A stretch of DNA of 64,000 nt, taken from Virgibacillus sp. AGTR. Lineage in GTDB: Bacteria; Bacillota; Bacilli; Bacillales; Amphibacillaceae. Shown one piece after another: positions 27,028 through 35,826 of the stretch. How positions within the stretch are numbered: the stretch's first letter is position 1; every line of letters starts with the position of its first letter. A model generated the notes under the pieces. That model was not told where the DNA came from and made no database searches. It was given only the letters and a program-made list of their open reading frames with translations. Where the stretch lies: contig NZ_JAJERH010000004.1 of the NCBI RefSeq assembly GCF_016919725.2, positions 1 to 64,000 on the forward strand, given 5' to 3'. The translations under genes and the position numbers were made by a program.

Positions 27028-27522
27028 ATGGCAGATTATCAATATATTGGATTAGCCGTATATATCAAAGAGAACGAAGAAAATATGGAGAAATTAAACG
27101 TTTTAGCAAGCGCGATTGGCATTTTACAATATCGAGTGGCGGATGTATCATTCGACCAAGAAAAATACCAAGATATTGTCGAGTCAGACGCTTTTCGATA
27201 CCTGCATGACCACGATTACGTATGTTCTCCACACAACTCGGAAGTTCCAAGGAATACACCTGAAAAGTACATACGTGTGGCGGTAGATGGTGTGAACATC
27301 AAGGGTGTATCGATGTTAAAGATTTACGTACCGGCTGTTGCCAAAGACGAAGACCTTATCCGTTATTTTATCTATAACGCGCTACACCCCGTACTTATAA
27401 ACATATTTCAAAATGATATAATGAGTATGAAAACCAAAGAAGGTATCGAATATGAGGACTTTCAGGACGGAAAAGAAACTATCTTAATACCTGTGAAAGA
27501 TAAAGTAAAACAACCAGCCTAA
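27028..27522 (+). CDS. Hypothetical protein
   Basis: 164 residues from ATG 27028, preceded by AAGGAG at 8 nt, which beats the longer open frame. Compact alpha/beta pattern (YQYIGLAVYIKENEENMEKL, IRVAVDGVNIKGVSMLKIYV, IEYEDFQDGKETILIP). It lies between two terminator-bounded units. Not recognised. Confidence 0.65.
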   Translation: MADYQYIGLAVYIKENEENMEKLNVLASAIGILQYRVADVSFDQEKYQDIVESDAFRYLHDHDYVCSPHNSEVPRNTPEKYIRVAVDGVNIKGVSMLKIYVPAVAKDEDLIRYFIYNALHPVLINIFQNDIMSMKTKEGIEYEDFQDGKETILIPVKDKVKQPA

Positions 27523-27527
27523 ACGCT

Positions 27528-27566
27528 AAACCGACAACCATTTCATAAGGTTGTTGGTTTTCTTTT
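27528..27566 (+). terminator. Rho-independent terminator
   Basis: CCGACAACC pairs with GGTTGTTGG, loop ATTTCATAA, then TTTTCTTTTT. Confidence 0.8.
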
Positions 27567-27731
27567 TGGTATGACCTATGCAAATTATCGCATACCGTAT
27601 GTCACAGGGGATATATACGTGCCATTATTTGCCCCGATATAATCGGGTCCGGTAAATCATAAAATACCTTGCAAATACGAACCTCAGGGGTAAAATAAAT
27701 CAAAAAATAATAATTAGAAAGGATGAAATAC

Positions 27732-28316
27732 ATGAAACCCATCATCAAAGAAATTGCGGTCATGTTGGATCTAACCACCAACGCCAGGCTCAAAATTGTG
27801 ACATATCTATTCGAAACACTAAGCACAAATGGTAATGTCCTGAAAATAACCATAAGAGAACTATCAGAGGTACTCAATGTCTGTACCAATACCGTTACTC
27901 TCACCCTTAAAAAACTAGAACAAGAAAATATTATCAAGCGTCGGACTGGTACGATTATGCTACATTCAGACATTCTAAGCCAGTGGGATACCGGCAGAAA
28001 CCATGACGGGTCCGATCATGGCGTAAACATCAACATCCAGATGAATCAAAAGCATTATGGGATTGACCAGCATCCCAATCAAAAGAAACAATACGAAACC
28101 CGAGAAGAAAAACGCGAGACCGCGTTCACGGCACTTGTTCAACAAAAGAACGCCGAAACACTAAAAAAATACAAAAGCGAACTCAGTGAACGGGAAAAAG
28201 CCGTATGGAAACGAGAGAAGGCCTGTGATTTACAAGAGGCTTCTTTGATAGAAAAAGAAAAAAACTTACGACAATGGGAAAAAAGATTAGACGCCTTATT
28301 AGGATTGGAAGGATGA
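27732..28316 (+). CDS. RepL-like winged-helix protein with C-terminal coiled coil
   Basis: 194 residues from ATG 27732; the ATG at 27723 overlaps the AAAGGA site. Residues ~10-75 match the winged-helix of RepL-type small-plasmid initiators: a recognition-helix region ITIRELSEVLNVCTNTVTL and IIKRRTGTIMLHSDI. The rest is charged helix with heptad-like repeats (KAVWKREKACDLQEASLIEK). It may be a repurposed Rep or a copy-control/transcription factor. The C-terminal extension is unusual for RepL. Confidence 0.65.
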   Translation: MKPIIKEIAVMLDLTTNARLKIVTYLFETLSTNGNVLKITIRELSEVLNVCTNTVTLTLKKLEQENIIKRRTGTIMLHSDILSQWDTGRNHDGSDHGVNINIQMNQKHYGIDQHPNQKKQYETREEKRETAFTALVQQKNAETLKKYKSELSEREKAVWKREKACDLQEASLIEKEKNLRQWEKRLDALLGLEG

Positions 28317-28363
28317 ACCTTACCCCTTTAAATTATGCCAAAAGTGTTTTGATAAAGCAGAGC

Positions 28364-28404
28364 AGCCCACACTGTATCATACGGTGTGGGCTTTCTTTTT
28401 TACA
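28364..28404 (+). terminator. Rho-independent terminator
   Basis: AGCCCACAC pairs with GTGTGGGCT, followed by TTCTTTTTT. Confidence 0.85.
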
Positions 28405-28865
28405 CGGTATGAATGAACACTTGTGCGTAAATTCAGTATGGTATACAGCACCGTCTGCAAGTGAAATGAAGTCGCATGGTATGTCACATGGGATAAAATC
28501 ATGTATCTCCCTAAAACACTAAATTGGTAGTCGTTTCATCTGCTGTCATTCTTTTTTTGGTCAGCAGATCCATATTGTTTCAAATACCAGAACCCCCCCC
28601 TTATTTTGACAACGTTTCAAGTATGCTCCGTGAACTTTCTTATTGGTAAGCGCTTTGTACTACGATCATTATATTTTGATCAAAACGCAGTACACTTAAT
28701 GGTTTGCAACAGACAGTAGGGAATCACACGCAATGTATCAATGCTAAATAGATTAAAAATGGAACAATCACTCCGATCACGCAGGTACTTTATAGAAAGG
28801 GTCACCATCGATAACCAATGAAAAACCAAAAACTGTCGCGATAACCCGCGCGACCGGGAAAAAGA
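28405..28865. other. Intergenic region with scattered palindromes
   Basis: Holds GTATGGTATAC- and CATGGTATGTCACATG-type motifs like those at 29.5 kb, a TCTGCTG/CAGCAGA hairpin (about 28540-28567), and a run of eight C. No frame with a start and ribosome binding site was found on either strand. Confidence 0.4.
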
Positions 28866-29018
28866 ATGACAGTAAGAGCTCACGGGTTTCAAGATATTGC
28901 AGATGATGTCATTTACATGGAGCTACCAAAAGACCAAGAGGAAATAGACCACGTATTTCAAAACAGCCGCTATATTAAACGGCTTTATGAAAAAAACTTA
29001 AGAACTAGGAGTGATTGA
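28866..29018 (+). CDS. Small hypothetical protein
   Basis: 50 residues (MTVRAHGFQDIADDVIYMEL...) ending 1 nt before the next start codon, which suggests translational coupling. Its own ribosome binding site is weak (GGGAAAAAG), so it may be the 3' end of a longer lost gene. Confidence 0.45.
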   Translation: MTVRAHGFQDIADDVIYMELPKDQEEIDHVFQNSRYIKRLYEKNLRTRSD

Positions 29019-29019
29019 T

Positions 29020-29331
29020 ATGCTCAAATTTATCAAGAAATTATTCAACAAAAAGGAAATTGCAAGAATCAAGGAACTAGAAGTAGAAAACGAAAAACTA
29101 AAAAAAGAATTAGAAAAATTAAGCGAGTATGCTGCGGAAATGGAATATTGTATAGAGATGAATGAAAGGGAGGAAGAGCAACAAGAATTAGAAGCTACCA
29201 CCGAAAAATGTTCTTGTGGTGGTCATCTGATACCCATGTACGAGGATCATCCTAATTGGATTACAATTTGCACTTCTTGTGATAAAAGAAGTGCAAATAC
29301 TGATATGTCACCAATAAAAGAGCCTGCTTAA
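29020..29331 (+). CDS. Coiled-coil protein with zinc-ribbon-like tail
   Basis: 103 residues from ATG 29020 after AGGAG. Residues ~10-60 form a strong coiled coil (EIARIKELEVENEKLKKELE). The end carries CSCGGHLIPM and CTSCD, i.e. two Cys pairs that can bind zinc. Probably a small regulatory or adaptor protein coupled to the preceding gene. Not a known family. Confidence 0.6.
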   Translation: MLKFIKKLFNKKEIARIKELEVENEKLKKELEKLSEYAAEMEYCIEMNEREEEQQELEATTEKCSCGGHLIPMYEDHPNWITICTSCDKRSANTDMSPIKEPA

Positions 29332-29352
29332 AAAACGACAAATACATAGCTT

Positions 29353-29390
29353 AAACCTACACTATTTCATATGGTGTAGGTTTTTCTTTT
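29353..29390 (+). terminator. Rho-independent terminator
   Basis: AAACCTACAC pairs with GTGTAGGTTT, loop TATTTCATATG, then TTTCTTTT. Its loop resembles that of the terminator at 27528. Confidence 0.85.
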
Positions 29391-29524
29391 GATAGCATAT
29401 AAACACATTATGTATTACATCATAAAACCCCATATATCAAACGATAAGGAGAATACCCCATAACCTTATCCGTAGATTCAAAAAATAAGAAGTATATTTG
29501 AAATATTTCATACGTATATCATCG

Positions 29525-29970
29525 GCATGCGATCTTGTTGAAAACCCGATGGTTATATCATGCATCATGAGGTGTGTACGAAATATCGCTCCATATGCAA
29601 ATTGGTATGGGATGTCCTGGATGCGTTAGATATACGGTACTGTATGCATATATGCTGGGATACAATGTATGTATAAAATATGCAAGATATCAAGAATTAT
29701 ATAGCTATGCGTATATCGTGTCGTATTATATATCGCATAGTGTATCACGAAGAGTACTCTTATTAATATGCGCATGATGTGCCACATGAAATAAGTATAT
29801 TGTTTGATATATTATGCATATAAAGGTTATGAATATATCGTGTGATATGTAATGTGCATATCATATGGCATTAAATATTAATGGTGTAACATTGCGTATA
29901 TCATGCGGATAATATGCGTATAATATAACGCATGGTATATAGATAATTATAAGTGTGGAATATGACATGA
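29525..29970. repeat. Dense array of degenerate ATATGC/GCATAT and ATATCG palindromes
   Basis: About 440 bp in which GCATAT/ATATGC, CGCATA/TATGCG and TATCGTG/CACGATA-like hexamers recur roughly every 20-40 bp on both strands, often as palindromes (TATGCATATATGC, ATATGCGTATAAT). Open frames here have very biased composition and are not believable. It could be a centromere, an origin element or a protein-binding array. Confidence 0.5.
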
Positions 29971-30095
29971 TATAATTATCCTGAAAATACTTCTTTTTTT
30001 GTAACACCAGACCGGTATTTGATTCGAAGTACCAGACAACTATCACCTTGATCCAAAAACCCCGAACAGCTTTCTTGTCAGCAGTTGCTGCGCAT

Positions 30096-30398
30096 TTCGG
30101 AGCGGGTCCCGCCTTCCGATCGGTGGTGTTTCTCGACTCTCTCCCTTCGGTCGTATAACCGCTCCCGGAAGCCCGCTCCGAATTCACGCAAAAGGGCCAT
30201 CTAATCAAGAGAAGCCAGTGCTTTTCGCGTGGGTCCCGCGTCGGTCGGTGGTGCTTCTTGACTCTCTCGCTACGCTCGTATAACCGCTCCCTCCTTCCCA
30301 CACGAAAAGCACTGAAACACCCTTCTTACAAAAAGCGCGGAGCCTCCCTTCGTCCGGTGGTTTTTCCTGACTTTTTCAGCTCGTCCCTCTTTATTCAA
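30096..30398. repeat. Three large related hairpin repeats
   Basis: Unit 1 (30096-30182) is closed by TTCGGAGCGGG/CCCGCTCCGAA. Unit 2 (30217-30313) is closed by AGTGCTTTTCG/CGAAAAGCACT. Unit 3 (about 30335-30398) is partial. Inside, all share CGGTGGTG-TTCT-GACTCTCTC-TCGTATAACCGCTCCC-like sequence, so arms differ while the interior is conserved. This looks like a repeat-element family or structured RNA. GC is higher than in the flanks. Confidence 0.6.
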
Positions 30399-31319
30399 AT
30401 CGGTACGTACAGAAAACGATTTTTTGACATACAACCGCCTCCCTCAGTCCACGCTGTTTGACGAAGTGTGAATTTCTTGAAGGTCTTTTCTTGACGCTCC
30501 ACATTCGTTTCGCTACCACTTTTTTGACAACTTCCCCTACACGATTTTTTTGCAGCTCCTCCCACGAAATCTGAAGTGTAGCACGTTTACCGTTCAGCTC
30601 TATACGTTCGAATTCCAGCACGAAACCCGCCCCGAAAAACGAAGCTATTTTGGGGTAACCGGGGCGAAATACGCGCCAGGAACCTCCCACTATGCCGTCA
30701 TACACGTTTTCTGTCCGCAAGGGGTCGGCATAGTCGGGCGACCGCATAACGGCGCGGTTTATCGGGGGTGGACTATGCGGCATAGTCGGTATGTCTCTCG
30801 TCCCGATGTAGTCTGAACGTTGTCGCGCCGGGGTTTCGCGCGGTGTTTGACATCCCTGACTTATTTTCGTGACGTGTAGGGGAAAGAGCATAAGGGGGAC
30901 GTATGACAAGCCTCGCTTCGCTCGTTTGTCAGTCAGCATAGCTGACCGTCCCCCTTACTGCGATTTATGAACGCTTACGCGTCCATAAATCTTGCCCCTT
31001 CGGGGTGCTCATTCGAAAGCTCCTATTCGTCGCTTTCTATTTAATAATCATTCCTGCTCTCCTCCAGCGATCCATCGGGATCACTGGTTACGTTTCGGTA
31101 AAAATAAGGGCTTCACCTAGTCCGTATTCCCGCAAAACGCCCGCGCCTTTTACGTACATACGTAATAAACAAATCGGTACACACACCTGTCAGAAATACC
31201 GGACCGACATGCCTATACATGTCTGCTTCGAAGAACATATTCGGTGTGTGAAAAGGACCAAATACCAAACGAAAATACTTGCGTATTTTTATAAAAAAAA
31301 CAGCCATTGTGCATACACA
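30399..31319. other. Non-coding, inverted-repeat-rich region
   Basis: Includes GACTATGCCG-type inverted repeats (30685-30790). Large hairpins follow: TAAGGGGGACG (30891-30901) with CGTCCCCCTTA (30947-30957) enclosing smaller ones, GATTTATG/CATAAATC (30962-30991) and CCCCTTCGGGG. A minus-strand frame (30391-30939) contains a protein-like part (FVLEFERIELNGKRATLQIS) but overlaps these repeats and has no good start. I leave it uncalled at about 0.2. Confidence 0.45.
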
Positions 31320-31325
31320 ATGGCC
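31290..31325 (-). terminator. Minus-strand terminator without an obvious gene
   Basis: GCCATTGTG/CACAATGGC with loop TATG, followed on the minus strand by TGTTTTTTTTAT. No minus-strand gene lies to its right, so it might end an antisense or small RNA. Confidence 0.5.
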
Positions 31326-31677
31326 AATAAACAGAATAAATCAGAACAAAAAAAGGAGGTGGGAATCATTCTATCCTCCCTCAAGCGAATCATAAAACCA
31401 AAAAATATGATCAATTGTTTAACATATTTTCGCAAAATAACTAGTATAATCCAAATTTTATGTTAGAATAAGAACGTGTGTTCCTGTTTTACAATAACAA
31501 AAAATAGCATAGGAACAACTTCAAAAATGCTTGTACGACCATTTCCTTACACGGCGTATCATGTAAAACCGCCTGACCCTCTAAACCACTAAAAGCCAGA
31601 TAAGACATGTCGCTGACATGTCCAATAAACGAAACGAGTAAAAATTAATTCGTATTGTATACATAGGAGTGATAGAG

Positions 31678-32088
31678 ATGGATATAGAAACAATCAAACA
31701 AATGGAAGTTATTTACTTTCTAGACCGCAACGCATGGAATGTCAACGACCCTGAGGCTCTTATCGTTGAAATGGAAATCATCGAAGAAGATGGTCAGTTA
31801 CTCGCATACGCCGAACAGGGGCATATTACCCTCCAGTTCGAGTTAACCGATGACCTTGTCGCTCAGGTGACAGAAGGTAAACGCAAATACCTGTTTGAAA
31901 CGAGAAAAGAAGCCCGGGCACATTACAATGATGAACTCCGAAAAGAAGTACAAGTAATTCGCGACATGCCAAAAACCACCCTACTTCGGCAATTCTTCGA
32001 TGAATGGAAAGGGGAATGCTTTCACGACATCGAGATTATTAACGCCATGAAAGCAAAAATCAAGAATGAGTTCGGTGTAGATGTTTAA
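31678..32088 (+). CDS. Hypothetical protein
   Basis: 136 residues from ATG 31678, after AGGAG. Acidic, alpha/beta start (IETIKQMEVIYFLDRNAWNV), a strand-rich middle (ALIVEMEIIEEDGQLLAYAE) and helical end. First gene of the long + strand phage-like block. Not recognised. Confidence 0.65.
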   Translation: MDIETIKQMEVIYFLDRNAWNVNDPEALIVEMEIIEEDGQLLAYAEQGHITLQFELTDDLVAQVTEGKRKYLFETRKEARAHYNDELRKEVQVIRDMPKTTLLRQFFDEWKGECFHDIEIINAMKAKIKNEFGVDV

Positions 32089-32106
32089 ACCAACCCGATA
32101 AACCAA

Positions 32107-32138
32107 CACGCAGCGAAATTCCGCTGCGTGTTTTTTTC
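32107..32138 (+). terminator. Rho-independent terminator
   Basis: CACGCAGCG/CGCTGCGTG plus seven T. Confidence 0.9.
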
Positions 32139-32314
32139 TAAGACGAGATAAAATACATGATTTCATAAGGCACATAGTCACAAATAGAATCTTCCACTCT
32201 CACTCTCAAAAGTGCATGACATATGGCGCTATCCTCCAGTTTGTTTCAAGATAGAGCAGATCTGGTACAGGTTAGTCTTGGTCTGATGTCGAGGCAAACA
32301 AAGAAATTGCTGTA

Positions 32315-32641
32315 ATGGATCACTATCGTCAGAGAATCAACAAATACAGTTTATTTCCAAGCAAAAAGGAATTAGCGCTTGAGAAACAGCTTTATCAAAA
32401 ACAAAGCAAAAGTAAAAAAGATGACGTTCGTCAATACGCTGAAACGCGCAGACAAAGGCTTAGCATATACAACAAGCAAGAAGAACACATGGTAGCAAAA
32501 GAGATCGCTGATTGGAAACAAGCACAGTACGGCGGTGAAAATGAATACGATACGATGGTTGCCAAGTACAAAAATCGCACTATCCCTGCGATCAAAAACA
32601 TCATCGACGAAGCAAAAAAGCAACCTAACTACAACGCGTAA
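32315..32641 (+). CDS. Basic helical hypothetical protein
   Basis: 108 residues, rich in Lys, Gln and Arg, wholly helical (KELALEKQLYQKQSKSKKDD). No ribosome binding site precedes ATG 32315 and the upstream frame carries TAG codons, so the gene may be truncated at its 5' end. A terminator follows. Confidence 0.5.
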   Translation: MDHYRQRINKYSLFPSKKELALEKQLYQKQSKSKKDDVRQYAETRRQRLSIYNKQEEHMVAKEIADWKQAQYGGENEYDTMVAKYKNRTIPAIKNIIDEAKKQPNYNA

Positions 32642-32652
32642 TTAAAAAACTA

Positions 32653-32690
32653 AAACACATGACGAATGATCGTTATGTGTTTTTTTGTGT
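32653..32690 (+). terminator. Rho-independent terminator
   Basis: AACACATGACG/CGTTATGTGTT hairpin (one mismatch), then seven T. Confidence 0.85.
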
Positions 32691-32888
32691 GATTTTGTTT
32701 ATGAATTTTTTAAATAAGGCTTCGCCCGATAAAAAATATAATATAAAAAAACAATATACATAATAGAGGTGTTAATACGCGATTACTTAAAGGGCACTTA
32801 TGGGGAAATAGCCATTCATCCCCCAAAATACTAGAAGGAAACACTAAGGATAAAAATCAACACCGTTATTCCATATTTTGCATACAAA

Positions 32889-32993
32889 ATGAAAATGCCA
32901 TACGGCCTATTTGAACGAAACGGTCATAAATACCAAGCCATCGGAACGTATTGTTTTCCGTTTGCAATACGACATCTCAAGAAAATAGATTAA
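32889..32993 (+). CDS. Tiny open frame, possibly a gene remnant
   Basis: 34 codons (MKMPYGLFERNGHKYQAIGT...). The frame is open for about 18 more codons upstream without a start, and no ribosome binding site is present. Composition is protein-like. Probably the 3' end of a decayed gene. Confidence 0.3.
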   Translation: MKMPYGLFERNGHKYQAIGTYCFPFAIRHLKKID

Positions 32994-33030
32994 CGCTCAT
33001 TTTTTGCGACATAGGAAAGGGGGAAATCTA

Positions 33031-33582
33031 ATGAAAAAGACCCTACGCTTCACGTACGACCCACTAACACTCATGCGGCTCACGATGGACATGTTCGCAG
33101 AAGAATTGGAAGGAAAGCACACAAAAGCCATACAATTCGCTCGGTACGAATACCTTCGCACTATGACTAACGACGAACTGATCGCTCTATTGGAGCGTTA
33201 CATGAAGGAACAAAACCTGGATGCCATTACGCTCAAAGACTGGCGTAAAGATTGCGGGTGCCTGTTCCAATATATCTACGAATCCGACCGTTATAAAACA
33301 CTGGAATTCAAATTTAACAAGCAGGGGTACGGCTATACTGGTATGGGTGTCGTAGACACATCGGACAATACGTTTTATCATTGTGGTTTCACCCAACACT
33401 GGCCGACCATCATGGGAATCATTGAAACGAAATACCCGGACCTTCATCAAGCACTCAATGCCATGTACTTACATGATACACTAGACGAATACGACGGTGT
33501 ATCCCGTAAAGAGCTAGATGACTTTATCACGAACCGGTTTGAGCTCATCGGCGGATATAAGCCGATTCATGATTACATGTGA
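33031..33582 (+). CDS. Hypothetical phage-type protein
   Basis: 183 residues from ATG 33031 after GGAAAGGGGG. Helical N-terminal half (DPLTLMRLTMDMFAEELEGK) and a Cys/Gly/Tyr-rich middle (WRKDCGCLFQYIYE). Ends with the tandem stop TGATAA. Not recognised. Confidence 0.65.
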   Translation: MKKTLRFTYDPLTLMRLTMDMFAEELEGKHTKAIQFARYEYLRTMTNDELIALLERYMKEQNLDAITLKDWRKDCGCLFQYIYESDRYKTLEFKFNKQGYGYTGMGVVDTSDNTFYHCGFTQHWPTIMGIIETKYPDLHQALNAMYLHDTLDEYDGVSRKELDDFITNRFELIGGYKPIHDYM

Positions 33583-33644
33583 TAAAGAGTACGGGTACTG
33601 TCCAATAAATACAGTAATAACCCATTCCAAAGGAGTGTCTATTC

Positions 33645-34136
33645 ATGCCAATTACTATCAAAAACGGAACCATTCTTCATGCAGACGAGCATATCATCGC
33701 CCACCAGGTCAACGGACTTGGCGTTATGGGTGGCGGTGTCGCTCGTCAAATAAAACAGGCCTATCCGGGCGTATTCAGAAGATATAAAACCTTTGTAGAT
33801 AATCACAGCTCTCCCGAGGAACTACTCGGCCGGAACCTAATGATTGTGACTGACGGAAAACCCGTATACCAATACGATCCATCAGATGGAGCCAAAATTA
33901 TCAGTAACCTGTTCGGGCAGGCGCGCATCAGTACGTCACAAAAGCAAACAAGCGAAGAAGCACTTAAAAAGGCACTTGAGCACCTAGTGGAATTTGCCAA
34001 AATGGATAATTTATCAGTCGCTATGCCTTACGGTATTGGTTGCGGTCTCGGTGGAGGTAATTGGAACGAGATCCGGGTCATCATAGAGGACGTCTTTGGG
34101 AATTATCCCGTGACGCTATATCGTTACACAGAGTAA
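33645..34136 (+). CDS. Macro-domain protein (ADP-ribose phosphatase/hydrolase type)
   Basis: 163 residues, one macro domain. The adenosine/ribose-binding loops are visible: IIAHQVNGLGVMGGGVARQI near residues 17-36 and MPYGIGCGLGGGNW near 125-138. It resembles the Poa1p/YmdB-like branch that removes phosphate or ADP-ribose groups. On a phage-like element it may process NAD-derived signals or undo ADP-ribosylation. Confidence 0.85.
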   Translation: MPITIKNGTILHADEHIIAHQVNGLGVMGGGVARQIKQAYPGVFRRYKTFVDNHSSPEELLGRNLMIVTDGKPVYQYDPSDGAKIISNLFGQARISTSQKQTSEEALKKALEHLVEFAKMDNLSVAMPYGIGCGLGGGNWNEIRVIIEDVFGNYPVTLYRYTE

Positions 34137-34168
34137 ATAACACATTTATTAAAAAAAGGAGAATCGCA

Positions 34169-34576
34169 ATGTCTCACGAAACGAAACGTCTAACCAACGC
34201 TGAACTAATGCAAATACACGAACGTACGGAAAAAGCTACGGAGGGTCCGTGGTGAATCGGAAAACAGTCACCAAACGGTGCAAATAACGTAGGAACTCTA
34301 AGCGGGTTACTGACTGCACAAACAACGAACAGTGAAAACGCAGTCTTCATCGCAAGCGCCCGGACTGATATTCCGAAATTGCTCTTGCATATCACTCAAC
34401 AAGAGATTGAAATTGATACCATTCAAGAATACAAGTCCACTATACGAAATATGGATGCTCTTGCTGATTCCATTAGATACGGTGTGACACAAACGCCTTC
34501 GAGTACAACATATGTCGTGGACGAAATTGTCCGACTGATATCGGAGTTAGAAGAAAAAGTGGGCGATATAACATAA
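34169..34576 (+). CDS. Phage-type small protein interrupted by one in-frame TGA
   Basis: Starts at ATG 34169 after AAAAGGAGAA and reads ...RTEKATEGPW, then TGA (34253-34255), then IGKQSPNGANNVG and NAVFIASARTDIPKLLLHI to TAA. The N-terminal RTEKATEGPW and the AxFIAxARTDIPxLL block are both parts of a widespread phage protein (Ea22-like) and lie in one frame, so the TGA is internal. It falls next to a Trp, where readthrough as Trp would be harmless. It is either a recoded/leaky codon or a point-mutated gene. Confidence 0.65.
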
Positions 34577-34736
34577 GAAAAGTGAACCGTGCAACATTCG
34601 AACAGCCTCAAATACACCACCTCCTTCCTCTCACTAAGTATATTATGGAAAAAAGGAATGTTCATTATTTCCCTATCCGCAGAACGATATGAGAATCAAA
34701 CAAAATCAAAACTAAATACAAAGGAGGCGGTACACT

Positions 34737-34955
34737 ATGGGATTCCTTAGTAATACCGACAGTCACATCATAGCTCTAATCATCGGAGCACTTATGCTTC
34801 TAGGGAGCTTTGCCACAATTGGTAATGGAAGCGCATCAAAATTCGACCACGACTTTGCCCTGATCCTACTTATTACGGGTGTTATATGTCTCGGATTCGG
34901 ACTTGGACTTATTGACCTGTCGCAGTTGAAGGATCTATGGCCGAGAAACGAATAA
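34737..34955 (+). CDS. Small two-helix membrane protein
   Basis: 72 residues with two hydrophobic helices (IIALIIGALMLLGSFATIG and FALILLITGVICLGFGLGLI). Strong AAGGAGGCGG upstream. Might be holin-like or a superinfection/immunity membrane peptide; nothing decides. Confidence 0.65.
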   Translation: MGFLSNTDSHIIALIIGALMLLGSFATIGNGSASKFDHDFALILLITGVICLGFGLGLIDLSQLKDLWPRNE

Positions 34956-35031
34956 ATATGTATATTACATATTACGTAATACGGAATACAAAACTTATTT
35001 TGTATGTTTTATATGAAGGAGGTGATTTTGA

Positions 35032-35256
35032 TTGTCTTTCTTAGACAGAATCGCGGACCCATTCAATCGAAAACCCGGCTATACGTTCTGGGATTTCATA
35101 CGCGGAGCCGATCACCGATGTACGAAATGCAATAAATACGTCCATCGTGACAATTACACCCGGGACTTAAAAATTTGTGACAACTGTGGCATTTTGGGAA
35201 CCCTCAGAAACGAACTCAAAAAAACCTGTGAACCGGAACATCTTCCGAAAAAATAA
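35032..35256 (+). CDS. Zinc-ribbon-like small protein
   Basis: 74 residues from a TTG start, chosen because GAAGGAGGTGAT lies 9 nt upstream. Contains CTKC and CDNC Cys pairs about 23 residues apart (DHRCTKCNKYV...LKICDNCG), likely binding zinc. It is followed after 13 nt by an HTH-like gene. Confidence 0.65.
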   Translation: MSFLDRIADPFNRKPGYTFWDFIRGADHRCTKCNKYVHRDNYTRDLKICDNCGILGTLRNELKKTCEPEHLPKK

Positions 35257-35269
35257 AGAAGGGAGTTGC

Positions 35270-35626
35270 ATGGCCATGCCTGCGACTATCGACAAACTGA
35301 GCATCCGTAAACACGGAACCAATGAAAAACTTGATCGACGCATCAAACTGACGACCGACGACAAAGAAGCTATCCGGACTCAGTACTTCAACGCCCATGA
35401 GGGTGAACGTCCCACCATGACATCGCTCGCCGCCAAATATAACGTTGATCGCCGATTAATTCAATTCATACTGTTCCCCGAACGGGAAGACCTCCAAAAA
35501 AAACAGGCGAGTCTTAGGCAAAAAGACGGACGGTATTACAACAAGGAAAAAGGCCGAAAAAATATGCAAGAATACCGTGATTACAAGCGCAAACTCGTCA
35601 AGGATGGGAAACTCAAGTCGTCTTAG
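35270..35626 (+). CDS. HTH-containing basic protein
   Basis: 118 residues from ATG 35270, 5 nt after GGGAG. Residues ~30-65 look like a helix-turn-helix (TDDKEAIRTQYFNAHEGERP, then TSLAAKYNVDRRLIQFILFP), as in Hin/resolvase-type DNA-binding ends. The tail is strongly basic. Probably a regulator. Confidence 0.6.
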   Translation: MAMPATIDKLSIRKHGTNEKLDRRIKLTTDDKEAIRTQYFNAHEGERPTMTSLAAKYNVDRRLIQFILFPEREDLQKKQASLRQKDGRYYNKEKGRKNMQEYRDYKRKLVKDGKLKSS

Positions 35627-35826
35627 AGAAACGAGAACTATTGAATTAAATATAAAAAAAAGAACCGAATAATGGTTGAAGAGCCAATACGAACAACAAA
35701 AACCCAATACTAGGAAAAGATAGACAGGCCCAGGACATGCTTTTTTATTTTCAAAACAATCCGTCCCGTCAGCAAAATAAACGATAAATCACATGCTATT
35801 CAATTTCACAAAAAGGGGCGGAACAT

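Noticed and set aside
29861-30301. Minus-strand gene of 146 codons
   Set aside because: It reads across the hairpin repeats and the AT palindrome field, so its sequence just reflects the repeats.
30391-30939. Minus-strand protein-coding gene of 182 codons
   Set aside because: Part of it looks protein-like, but it overlaps inverted repeats, lacks a ribosome binding site and starts among hairpins. Left as part of the non-coding region.
31005-31466. Plus-strand gene of 153 codons
   Set aside because: Unusual composition, no supported start, and it spans a hairpin with a minus-strand T tract. A short C-terminal part with AAAGGAGG in front (31.35 kb) has no ATG.
34423-34665. Minus-strand gene opposite the TGA-containing gene
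   Set aside because: It is the shadow of the + strand frame, which carries the family motifs; no start signal.
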